A stretch of DNA of 64,000 nt, taken from the NCBI RefSeq assembly GCF_010093595.1, contig NW_022985439.1, forward strand, positions 1,743,207-1,807,206. Direction: 5' to 3'. The number at the start of each line of letters is the position of its first letter. The first letter of the stretch is position 1. Origin of the DNA: Mytilinidion resinicola (taxonomy: Eukaryota; Ascomycota; Dothideomycetes; Mytilinidiales; Mytilinidiaceae). The position numbers and the translations under genes are program-made. Under the pieces are notes generated by a model. That model made no database searches and was not told the DNA's origin. It was given only the letters and a program-made list of their open reading frames with translations. This document shows, one piece after another, positions 11,782-20,680 of this stretch.

Positions 11782-12388
11782 GACTTCCGAATCATGAAAT
11801 GCTGGTGGGGCGGTGGGAGGATAGGAGCATCTGGGGAATCTATCTCATCAGCCAGTCCACGGGTGTGTGCTCCGCAGTGCTGGGTGCAATGCCACGTGAC
11901 GTAAATTGAACGAAATTGATGAATTCTTGTTGTCGGCCATTGTCCCGTGTATCCAGGCGAACAGAGCGTGGAGTTGGATAGCCGCGCTTGGAGTGGAGGC
12001 TGCAAGGCACCAGATAGAATCGGTAGGCGACGACGAGCCCCCGAGTTGCTTCGGACCGACTGCTTATAGAAGTGGCAGGCGACAACGAGCCCGAGAGTTG
12101 AGCCGACCCGAGAGGCAGGGGGGACCCCTTGGACAGAATCGGCAAACGACAGCGAGCCTACAAAGGTATCTTGACCTCGTCTTCCAACCGATGGCCAAGC
12201 CGGCAGCTCGTGGACACTTACTTCATGCATTGCTGTCAACCGATCCTCTGCCCTGAACATGCCTTGCAACTCTTCTTTCTCCGTCAGCTGCTCACTCGTA
12301 GTAGTCGCCTTCGCTGCTACAGGATTGGGAACCACTCTTTTCAAGGCCTTTCTTTGGAACCCCCTACGGCTCTTTATTAGCTGTCATC
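11782..12388. promoter_or_regulatory. upstream region of the Zn2Cys6 gene
   Basis: About 600 bp. It contains CCACGTGACG at 11891-11900 and three related copies of a ~33-bp sequence, listed separately, 220-370 bp before the regulator's ATG. No coding sequence is convincing. Confidence 0.45.
12016..12166 (+). repeat. three direct repeats upstream of the regulator gene
   Basis: Copies at about 12016-12048, 12068-12100 and 12135-12166 share the core GGCGACNACGAGCC with variation (third copy AACGACAGCGAGCC). The first two also share the following GAGTTG. Offsets between copies are 52 and 67 bp. They could be operator sites, a decayed minisatellite or chance reuse; the position upstream of a transcription-factor gene makes the first worth testing. 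Confidence 0.55.
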
Positions 12389-14137
12389 ATGCCTCGAGCT
12401 GAAGCATCCCGACCACGTGCACGTGCGCGCGCCGCCGTGAAGCGGACCAAGACCTACGTTGGCTGCTGGACCTGTCGATCACGTGGCGTCAAATGCGATG
12501 CCAGTCGCCCGGCGTGCAATCGGTGCACCAGACTCGATCGGCTCTGCGAGGGATATGAAATCCGGCTTGTGTGGGACGATGTGACCGGCAGAGGCGACAA
12601 TGCGGGCCGCGAACCGCAAAATGCAAAGCAGAAACGGCGACTGATGTTGGATGATGCTGACATGAGGAATCCCATCTTCGACGAGACCTATCTCAGCGCT
12701 ATCCTGAAGCGACTCGACTCACCCCGGGTTGATGACAGTATGGAGCTGGTTGAGGGTCCTTATACGGTCTTCGCATGCGCTCCCACAATCGAGGGCAGCG
12801 ATAGCAGACTACAATTTGATATCACCTCGTCCTCTGAGGCAGACTCAACGTCAGCACAAGACAGTTGTTCGACGTCGCCCGGAGATCCTTTCGAACCAGA
12901 AGCATGCTATCCCACGTCTAAGCATCTTTGGTCGCGCTTCTTACTCCCTTTTTTGTCCGTGTCATCTGCGGAAGAACGCCAGCTGCTACGATTCTGGGTT
13001 ACTTCAGCTAGTGGACTGATGATCTCAACCAATCATCCGAACAATCCTTTCCGTGAAGTTGTTATCCCGCTAGTGTTGGAATCCGCAGCGTCGGCCCATA
13101 GGCTTCCGGGCCATTCTGCTTTGCTGCATTCTATCTACGCTTTTGCTGCCTTCAACAGGTCGCAATTGCAGGAGCCGCCCGGGGAGCACGATGAGGCCAT
13201 AGCCGCGAAACACCACCAAGCCGGACTTCGATATCTGCGACAAAGTATGATGGAAGACTCGCGTGGTCAGCATGAGGCTATTCTCGCTTCTATGATACTG
13301 ATGACCTCCATCGATATTGTCGCGGCTCGCTCATGCCAATGGCGCAATTATATCCGTGGAGGGAGAGATTGGCTTAGGTCTCTGCGTGGAAAGTGGAACG
13401 AGAGCCAAGGGGGGCTCATTTTGCGCCAGCTCTTCCATTGTGTGGAGATAATCGGATATTCGCATGATCACAGCACACAATTTGCAGCTAGCTCGTCCTC
13501 CTTCTTTGAAGAAGACTGGGAGATGGATACCATGTCATCTGCCACCCCTGGCTCTCCAACCAATGAATACTGCCTAGAAAAACTCTATGGGATTACCAAG
13601 CCTGTACTAAGAGCTATTTTCGACGTAAGCAGGCTCTCAATGTCAGCCCATCGCCCCACTAGTGAGGATCTTGTAGCACTGCGGAATACCCTGCTCTTAG
13701 CGAATCCCAGCACAGCGCGTTTCCCGTCCCCCAAGCCAGAATTAGAGAAGGTTACAAGGCATCACGCATGTTCGTGGTATTATGCTTGCATGATACACTA
13801 CGAGCGGTCTCTACACCACTCGCCGCCTCGAGAAATCCAGCATCTAGTGGAACAATGTCTATATCATTTGGAAGCAGTCGAGGACCTTCACGATAATTCT
13901 GCGATGGATGGCCTTATGTGGCCACTGTATGTGACTGCTTGCGAAGCCGAGGACGATGAACTACGACGCCGATGTATGCAAGTCTTTGCCAAGAAAGCCA
14001 ATAGGGGCGTTGGCGCGACCGCTTGCGTCGAAGGCCTCATTTTAGAAATCTGGCATCGTCGAGACATGAACCCCGAAGAGGATGTTTTGCAACAACAGGT
14101 GGCGGAGGACTTGAAAATTGACATTCTTCTCACATGA
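12389..14137 (+). CDS. Zn2Cys6 transcription factor, ARGRII-like
   Basis: Intronless regulator of 582 aa. The binuclear zinc cluster is complete: C26, C29, C36, C43, C46 and C53 in the pattern GCWTCRSRGVKC...CNRC...C, followed directly by EGYEIRLVWDD. The GCWTCR start and the GY-I-L-W tail strongly resemble yeast ARGRII/Arg81-type regulators of arginine and ornithine metabolism. The rest looks like the Fungal_trans_2 middle homology region, with helical segments such as GHSALLHSIYAFAAFNRSQL. The probable role is to regulate the surrounding cluster, including the ornithine-type aminotransferase. The 3' end is convergent with the NmrA-like gene, only 118 bp away. Confidence 0.92.
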   Translation: MPRAEASRPRARARAAVKRTKTYVGCWTCRSRGVKCDASRPACNRCTRLDRLCEGYEIRLVWDDVTGRGDNAGREPQNAKQKRRLMLDDADMRNPIFDETYLSAILKRLDSPRVDDSMELVEGPYTVFACAPTIEGSDSRLQFDITSSSEADSTSAQDSCSTSPGDPFEPEACYPTSKHLWSRFLLPFLSVSSAEERQLLRFWVTSASGLMISTNHPNNPFREVVIPLVLESAASAHRLPGHSALLHSIYAFAAFNRSQLQEPPGEHDEAIAAKHHQAGLRYLRQSMMEDSRGQHEAILASMILMTSIDIVAARSCQWRNYIRGGRDWLRSLRGKWNESQGGLILRQLFHCVEIIGYSHDHSTQFAASSSSFFEEDWEMDTMSSATPGSPTNEYCLEKLYGITKPVLRAIFDVSRLSMSAHRPTSEDLVALRNTLLLANPSTARFPSPKPELEKVTRHHACSWYYACMIHYERSLHHSPPREIQHLVEQCLYHLEAVEDLHDNSAMDGLMWPLYVTACEAEDDELRRRCMQVFAKKANRGVGATACVEGLILEIWHRRDMNPEEDVLQQQVAEDLKIDILLT

Positions 14138-14255
14138 AGTATTCACATGTGCTCGCACCACGACCATCGAACATAAAGTCAGCCTCCTCGATCAAATCAA
14201 CTTTCGACTCGATATTAGGATTGCCCAAATCAAATTCCAACTCTCAGCTACCTAT

Positions 14256-15173
14256 TTACACAGCAATGTTCGGGCAGCCTTTCAACTTCTCGGCATCATC
14301 GAGAAACTCTTCGACAGTTCTAAACTTGACGCCTCGAAAATACTTCGCCGCCTGCCGTTTCAACTTCTCTTGCGGCAAAAATCCAGCTCCGGAAGTTGAC
14401 CAAATGTCATACTGAGCGGCGATGATCTTGTCTTCTGATTCGGCATCCGAGATCTGCTTTTCTAGCTCGTTCACGGATCGGTGGCTGATCTTCAGTGGGA
14501 CATCACGATTCCTAAGGATCTCCCCGACAGCGTTCCAGGTTGTCGTCTGGCCGCACACGTAAATGATATCCTCCCAGCTGCCGTGGTTGAAAAGCTTGGA
14601 GACGCCCTTAGCTACGTCTCGCGCGGGCGTAAAAGTAATCAACTCGTCGCCCGTGCCTGGTATCACCAATGCCTTCTCGGCCAAACGTACAGGGTGGAAT
14701 TCGCCGATATCTTTGATGTATCGGAGGTCGGGAGAGATGAGATAATCAGTCAGCCAGCCAGGGTTGAACAGCGTCCACATGACTTCTTTCTGCTCTCTCA
14801 ATGCTTTACGGACCGGCTCGTGGTTGGCGTAGTAGAATACAGGCTGGTTGGGATGTTCGTCTGTGTTTCCTGCGTATTCGGACGGAATAAAGCGCTTGCA
14901 TTTGGCGGAATTCCTGCAAGCTTCGAGCAGGGCGAGATGGACCGTGGCGCTGGCCATTGAATAGTCTAAAATCGCAGATAAGAGTCCCTCACAGTCGTCA
15001 ATCGCTTTGGTCAGAGATGGTACCGAGTAGTCTGTTATGCGAAATGTGACATTCTCGCGCTGGAACCGGGGCTTCTGGCTGCGTGACAGCACCACGACCT
15101 CATGCCTGTCATTTAGAAACTCTTCCACGGAGTAACGTGCAAGGTCCCCAGCGCCGGCAATTGCAATCTTCAT
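14256..15173 (-). CDS. NmrA-like / isoflavone-reductase-like NAD(P)-dependent reductase
   Basis: Intronless atypical SDR of 305 aa. The Rossmann nucleotide-binding motif AIAGAGDLARY is at residues 4-14 and VVVLSRS follows strand 2. The KRFIPSEYAGN segment and the conserved N-H-E-P and FNPGWLTDYL stretches fit the NmrA/isoflavone reductase (PCBER-type) subgroup, which usually reduces C=C or C=N bonds. Two enzymes of this subgroup (SwnN, SwnR) act in swainsonine biosynthesis (from memory). The gene is divergent from the second PhyH gene across 615 bp, so the two may be co-regulated. The start at 15173 leaves the motif at the usual distance from the N-terminus. Confidence 0.9.
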   Translation of the reverse strand: MKIAIAGAGDLARYSVEEFLNDRHEVVVLSRSQKPRFQRENVTFRITDYSVPSLTKAIDDCEGLLSAILDYSMASATVHLALLEACRNSAKCKRFIPSEYAGNTDEHPNQPVFYYANHEPVRKALREQKEVMWTLFNPGWLTDYLISPDLRYIKDIGEFHPVRLAEKALVIPGTGDELITFTPARDVAKGVSKLFNHGSWEDIIYVCGQTTTWNAVGEILRNRDVPLKISHRSVNELEKQISDAESEDKIIAAQYDIWSTSGAGFLPQEKLKRQAAKYFRGVKFRTVEEFLDDAEKLKGCPNIAV

Positions 15174-15788
15174 GGTTTGACTCTTGAGACAGAAAGATAG
15201 GATGATGGAAAAACAAGTTAAAGAACCGTACAGAGAGCCAACGATTATCTGGGGGTCTTAGATAAATGATTGAAAAGTCAGAGAACATATTTGGGCGCAA
15301 AAATATGAACAGACTACATCCCCAGTAAGCATATCTATGATGACAAACTGAAATCAAAGGGAAATCCTTATTGGCGGTCTATGTTCACTACTTCTATCTT
15401 TCCTTGCCCTAACGAGGGACCTTACGGACAGATCGCTCTCAATTTCCCTCGACTTAAGCTTTCGTGGAGCTTGGTTGCTCACGCCATCTCGTTGTTGCTT
15501 GCCGAAGGCCAAAATGGAGAGCGCCGTCACACGCTAATACACTTCCTAAAATAAATCGGCTCTAAAACAAGTTCGCCACATATGTCGGCCCTTTCGGGCA
15601 GGCGACCACGAGCACCAATCACATAGATATGCAAGCCAGAGCCGGGTAGCTACATCACGAAGAAAGTCGTCTATAAGACTCGCTCACTTTGATTGACTCC
15701 TGACATATCCAAGTAACTATCCCGCGAGCATATATGGTGACATTGCGACCTAGTCTTGTTTACTCCTGCTTATTTACACCTATTTGAG
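15174..15788. promoter_or_regulatory. divergent promoter region, NmrA-like/PhyH2
   Basis: A 615-bp spacer between divergent start codons; no gene is seen. It is expected to contain both promoters. Confidence 0.5.
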
Positions 15789-16881
15789 ATGCCTTCAGCC
15801 ATTGAAGACCCAAAGCCAACCGGTGGCTTCACAGTCGACAGTTTTGATGCGAGCACTGCTTCGGCTGACAAGATCGTGCGATCAATTGCTAGAAATGGCG
15901 GCTGCTTCCTTCGTGGACTGGTGGACCGCAAGAGCCTCGATACGATGGTAAAGGAGGTAAAGCCGTATCTCGAAGCCGATGTGCCCTGGGAAGGCGATTT
16001 CTTCCCCCCAGAGACGCGCCGTAGGTCCACCGACGTGATGTGATAATAGAAAGCGGCTGACAGCCAGTAGGAGTCAATGGACTACCATCGAAATCACCCT
16101 CGTATACAGAAAAGGTGCTCGGACATCCCCTCTTCGTTGAGACCAGCAATCAGTTCCTGACCACAAGAACGAGCACTTGGATTGGAGACAAAGAGGAGCA
16201 TCACGTCTCGCTGCCACAGCTAAACTCGACCACGGTTCTTGCCATTGGGCCAGGTGCGCGAGCCCAAAGCCTCCACCGCGACGACTCCCTGCATCACACG
16301 AAGCTTCCAAAGATCACCGCTGATCAATACACGATGGATCGCGACACCGCGCTGGGCATCTTTCTCGCTGCAACCGAAACCACCGTCGCTAACGGAGCAA
16401 CACGGTTCATTCCCGGCTCGCATCTGGATAACTCGTCCGAAGGGCCAGGAGACGAGAGCAAAACTGTCTACGCGGTGATGGAGCCCGGTGATGCATTTCT
16501 GATGCTCGCAAGCTGCTTTCATGGAGGTTCGCCGCTCTATCCTGCATCTTCCAGACTGCGTACTCGTACTAACATCTATTATGAAGGCTCGGCCAACACG
16601 ACCGATCAAACGCGAATGCTGTTCGGCTCATTCATGTGTCGTGGGTATCTCCGCCAGGTACGTTGCTCGCCATGCTACCCTCCAGGGCTGGGCATGCTAA
16701 TAAGTCTGTGCAGGAGGAGAACCAGTTCCTAGCGAATCCGATCGAGGAAGTGAAGAAGATGCCGGAAAATATTCAAAGGATGATCGGATACTCCGTGTCG
16801 AGTCCTTATTGCGGATGGGTAGACCTAAAGGACCCAATCGGCCTGGTAAGGGACGTCAAAGTTGGGTACGCTGACCTCTAG
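15789..16881 (+). CDS. PhyH-family Fe(II)/2-oxoglutarate dioxygenase 2
   Basis: Paralogue of the gene at 9828, 308 aa. Exons: 15789-16020, 16071-16526, 16587-16657, 16714-16881. Iron ligands H146 and D148 (LHRDD) and H228 (CFHGGS) are intact. The last intron sits at exactly the same place as in the paralogue (GYLRQ/EENQ), evidence of common descent. The middle intron is 60 nt, contains no stop and ends in AAG. If retained it would insert 20 residues directly after the distal histidine motif, so the paralogue's gapless CYHGGSANTT supports splicing. Likely role: a second oxidation step on the cluster's product, as with the SwnH1/SwnH2 pair. The substrate is unknown. Confidence 0.88.
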
Positions 16882-17357
16882 GGCAAAGAACATGCCATAT
16901 CGCTGAAGAGTTGCTGGTGATAAGACTGGAGGGCTCATGAATAGCGTTCTCTTTCTTTAATAGAGCCCTTTTTTATAATGCCTTGCCATAGATATCCCGT
17001 GCCCTTTCCTGCCACTGTCTATTGGCAGCGGATACACTTCCAATCTGCGTACACCCTGTTGACGCTGTCTGGGGTAGCCTCGCGAATTTTTCTAGTTGTC
17101 CAAAATGCCGCATTTCTCTCTGATTATGAATGCTGAAAACACTTTGAAACTCCTCATGCAGCGGCAAGCGGGTGTACGGATTTCTATGATGAGGCATTGT
17201 ATATCGCAATGGAATAATTAATTCACCACGACTTCACAGATTCCTCATTCATAGAAAGCGCATTTAAGGAGAGAAGTGTTATTCAACTACTCTGCAAACT
17301 GTTGTCCATTTCCGAATGAACTCCTTTGGCCTTCACAACTACCGATGCCGTCCCAGC
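16882..17357. other. convergent 3' spacer
   Basis: About 475 bp between the 3' ends of PhyH2 (plus) and the unrecognised gene (minus). It marks the right-hand limit of the presumed cluster. No gene or repeat was recognised. Confidence 0.4.
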
Positions 17358-18234
17358 TCAGGGAACACGCTCACCAAACGCAGCTACATACCACTCCTGG
17401 CTCTCCCACAGGCCATAGTTCTTCTTTTTGGCCAGCCACGCTGTGCGGTTCTTCTGGAGCTCCAGCCAGTGTAGAAGCAGCCCCGCCTTCTTCTCGCTCA
17501 GGCCGGCGAGCTGTGCTGGGAAGAACTTGATACGGAAAGGTACAGTCCCGTCTAAGCCGCGCTGTGAGCTCTGATGCCACCATAAGACCGAAAGCATGAA
17601 GTCCATGTGCTCCAGCAAGGTGATATCTCCACCCATATCCATGAAAGCCCGCCAGCTGGCCAATTCAGTGTCTAGAACGGTTGGAAAATTGACAACGCTG
17701 AGGTCGGGGTTGATGCTGTTGGCGATGGCTGCAGACTGAGCAGCCCACCCAGCAAGATGGCCCTGCCAGTCGATCTTTGGTCGAGCAAGGCGGCTTGTTG
17801 AGTATGCAGCCTTAACTTGTCGCTCGTAATCAGCCACTTGAGATCGAAGCTGTTCAATGTGGGATGTGGCCTGGATGGCGGAGGCCTCAGCGGTTTCGGT
17901 GGCGGATGTGCGGTTGTCTTCCAAAACGTGCTGCTCAACCTGAGGGGCAGCCTGAGTGGCGGAGGCCTCAGCGGTTTCGTTGTTGGATGCGCGGTTGGCG
18001 GAGTTTTCCACGTGTTGCTCGATCGGGGGGACACTGTCAATTGTGATACATGTTGAAGCCAAGAAAAAAGGAACTTACCCCTAATTCGGCTTCGCTATCA
18101 GACGTAGGGTCGGCCTGGGGTTCAAGCTCAGCCTTTGCCGCTGCTCGGGTAGTACGCGTAGACTGGGCAGACTCTCGGCGCTTTTTGGGCTCATTGCCGG
18201 ACTTCGGACTCTTCGTCTTGCGCTTAGTGGCCAT
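17358..18234 (-). CDS. unrecognised protein with internal repeats, splicing uncertain
   Basis: I do not recognise this gene. The first exon (ATG at 18234) encodes a basic start (MATKRKTKSPKSG) and runs to a perfect donor GTAAGT at 18078. The downstream frame ends at 17358 and contains two copies of a ~28-residue unit around NETAEASATQ / TETAEASAIQ, then a Trp-rich region (WWHQSSQRG, LLHWLELQKN, LWESQEWYVAAF). The obvious acceptor (TTGACAG, ~18036) joins in the wrong phase. An in-phase acceptor exists at 17952, giving about 249 aa, but it removes the first repeat. So either the splice is unusual or the gene carries a one-base lesion. No domain was assigned. Confidence 0.5.
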
Positions 18235-18998
18235 ACTAGGGGTGGTCAGGTCAGCCTATGACAGTAGGAGCGGTCAGTAGTGGACGAACAAGCAGGCGGA
18301 GCGACGAGTGCTAGAGGGGAAGGCTAGCCAGAGGCCCTGCTTTTGATGGGAGAGGAAGTGAATGGAGTCTTACCTGCTTATTTGCCTTTTCTGGCCTATG
18401 GCTGGTTGGTGAAAGGAAGAAGAAGAACTTTCATCTTGGCCGGGGGTTTTATGTTTTTGTCTTGGCAGTGTGTCTTGGCAGTCCAAAAGACCCGTGGACG
18501 CCGAGACACTCAGATGACCTCACTGTTCGGAACACTTTGTGACCCTGATGACGCCGTCTGAGGTGGCCCAGAGAGCTATGAGCCTCGTCAAAACTATCGT
18601 TTTACCATTTTGAATAACATGCCAGAGGACCTCAAACGGTGCTGAACAAGTGTACACAATCCTTGTGTGTACAGTAGTTGGTTACAAGTTTGGGCACGCT
18701 CTACGATCGTGTCGTCTTCCATGTGCGTTTTGGGGGTTCAGATAGCGTGGGAAGACACCCCAGGAGGTATGAGAGGCTCGAAGAGGTGGATGTCACGTTC
18801 CGGAGGCCGCAAATCTGATCCTGCTCTCAATGCAAAAGTTGCGTCGAAAAAGAGTCTTCCAAGATACCCTGAAACTGCGGATCCTGAAGCTCAATCTCAG
18901 TGAAGGTGTGATTATGGAACTGACCGCCACCTACGCACTCCATGTCAGCTGTGTTCGTAGCTAGGTCATTGTGGAAAGCAGTTTTCAAGTCGGCGCCT
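18235..18998. other. intergenic with hairpin repeat copy A
   Basis: About 760 bp. It includes the hairpin repeat listed at 18551-18643. The piece 18827-19021 on the minus strand has an ankyrin-like look (LELLRDEGADL) and may be a decayed tail of the neighbouring gene, but I could not join it in frame. Confidence 0.4.
18551..18643. repeat. short hairpin repeat, copy A
   Basis: A ~92-bp unit whose ends are inverted copies of each other: CGCCGTCTGAGGT on the left and ACCTCAAACGGTGC on the right. It is clearly homologous along its length to the copy at 30326-30417; both are followed within about 20 bp by GTACACAA. The size, imperfect palindrome and multiple copies fit a miniature inverted-repeat element. 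Family not identified. Confidence 0.7.
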
Positions 18999-20246
18999 TC
19001 ATCTCGTAACAACTCGAGCATTAGAGATCCACTGTCGTAGCGGGTACATACCTAGAGAGCCTATGCCTTTGAACTCGTCGCACTTAAGTGCAGCATCACA
19101 TTGCTTTAAAGAGCTTGGAAGATAGCTTGAGATGTCGAGCGGCTTTTTGTCGCCCTGCGAGCGTATTTGTAGTTTTGTAAGGCGGGATTGCGCAATCACA
19201 TCAAGCAGTTCTGTGATGACCGTCGCACCAAGTCGCTCATCGGTCCCAATCTTGAGCACACGAAGAGATGGCAGATGGGCTTTCCAGGCCTCAAGCATTG
19301 GAAGCGTGAGAAAAGCTGAAGGTAGCCTACTACTCATGTGGGATATCTCAAGGCTCGTCAACGGTCGCATGCGTGCGACGACAGATTCGGTCAAGGACAA
19401 GACCCCGTCTGGACGGATACCGTGGTCATGATCGTAAGTCTCCGGATAGCGATACAGGCTTAGGCTATCTAGTGATTTAAGACTAAGAAAAATCTCAAGG
19501 AGCTCGTCCGGTGTGCTGGTACTGCGGCCTGTGAAACGGAGAAAGCGAAGGTGTTGGAAATTGCGCAGAAACTCAATGTCATGGAGATGCGAGAAGAATG
19601 AGAACGTAGACATCCTAGGAAATGCGTTTGATATCATCTCCAGGAAAATTCGGGTTAAAGGGTCCATTCTAACATCCCGATGTGCGAGATTAACCCAGCA
19701 ATAACGCACGTTCGGCATACGGACTAAAGCTGTCCATATTTCTTCGATCAGGTCTTCGTCGGGCGGAGGCTTTGTCTTGGGAAATAGCATTTTGCCAAAT
19801 TGGCGGGCCTGACGGAGGATTTTGTTCTCTCTTGGTGCCATGTCTTCTCGGCGTTCGTATGGCAGAGGATCCCCGAGTTCTCCAAGTTGCTTACTCCACC
19901 AAGCCGCAGTATTGGAGGCCACATCTTCAAGGCCTTCTTTCTCAGATGCTTGACTAGCTGCATGTCGAAAGCTAAGCCAACGATCATGCAGGATCTGAAT
20001 TGAGACATCTTTGACATGCTCAAGCAGGTTCGGGTTTCCCGCCGCAGTCCATTCAATCAGACGTTCAAAGCTTCCGAAGTATCGCGTCCATTCGAAGTAT
20101 ACCGGAAATGCTTCTGAACGGATCTGATGGCTTACTAGAAGAATGTTCCGGCTGTGGCCTGCGTCAAATCGATTGAATACGAGGGTGTAGATAGCGAGCC
20201 GCAGCTCGACTGGGAGACCAAGGAAAGAAGCCGCTTTCATCGCCAT
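18999..20246 (-). CDS. F-box-like / leucine-rich protein
   Basis: Intronless model of 415 aa. The N-terminus FLGLPVELRLAIYTLVFNRF is the F-box-like motif common in fungal proteins that recruit targets to SCF ubiquitin ligases. The middle and C-terminal parts hold irregular leucine-rich segments (LRFLRFTGRS, LDSLSLYRYPE, LTSLEISHMSSRLP, LRVLKIGTDE, LTKLQIRSQGD). The last ~20 residues are uncertain because a donor-like GTATGT lies just after GIGSLG, so the true C-terminus may be elsewhere. The target is unknown. It is transcribed in the same direction as the kinesin gene but is probably unrelated. Confidence 0.75.
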   Translation of the reverse strand: MAMKAASFLGLPVELRLAIYTLVFNRFDAGHSRNILLVSHQIRSEAFPVYFEWTRYFGSFERLIEWTAAGNPNLLEHVKDVSIQILHDRWLSFRHAASQASEKEGLEDVASNTAAWWSKQLGELGDPLPYERREDMAPRENKILRQARQFGKMLFPKTKPPPDEDLIEEIWTALVRMPNVRYCWVNLAHRDVRMDPLTRIFLEMISNAFPRMSTFSFFSHLHDIEFLRNFQHLRFLRFTGRSTSTPDELLEIFLSLKSLDSLSLYRYPETYDHDHGIRPDGVLSLTESVVARMRPLTSLEISHMSSRLPSAFLTLPMLEAWKAHLPSLRVLKIGTDERLGATVITELLDVIAQSRLTKLQIRSQGDKKPLDISSYLPSSLKQCDAALKCDEFKGIGSLGMYPLRQWISNARVVTR

Positions 20247-20680
20247 TACGGTCTGTGAGCAATGAAAAATTAACGTAAAATGTTGTCGCTAAATCAAAAG
20301 GCCTCTCAACATTGAAGATGGGGCTTCAAATAGCTGATGGTGATGCAAACCAACGTCGGACGTTGACTTTGAGATGCCGGGTGCACAAGTCACGCTAGGA
20401 CAATCACAGCATAGCCACATTTCAGGGTGCAATACGCAGCCAGATAGAAGTCCACTCCAATGAATTAATCTCCAGAAGTATCTACACCACGCCATGAGAA
20501 ACGCCAACCAGGAAGGCGGATAGACTCCAGTCTTCTACAAAAAGGATCCCATACAACGCAAGCCAACCGGGTATCAAGCCCTTGGTCGATCAGCAACCTT
20601 ATAGAACCGCCAAACATGCAATTATTAATTACCGCCACAACCACCAACGCCCTCCACCGCTCCAAACCTACGCCAATCTA
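20247..20680. promoter_or_regulatory. intergenic, F-box gene promoter
   Basis: About 430 bp between the F-box gene start and the kinesin 3' end. No gene or repeat was recognised. Confidence 0.35.

Noticed and set aside
1918..16881. Naming this a swainsonine cluster outright
   Set aside because: The core NRPS-PKS gene is absent from the window and the aminotransferase is of a different class, so only a resemblance of accessory enzymes is claimed.
18827..19021. Ankyrin-like C-terminal exon of the F-box gene
   Set aside because: The only nearby donor/acceptor pairs give a wrong phase or an immediate stop, so I could not support the join.
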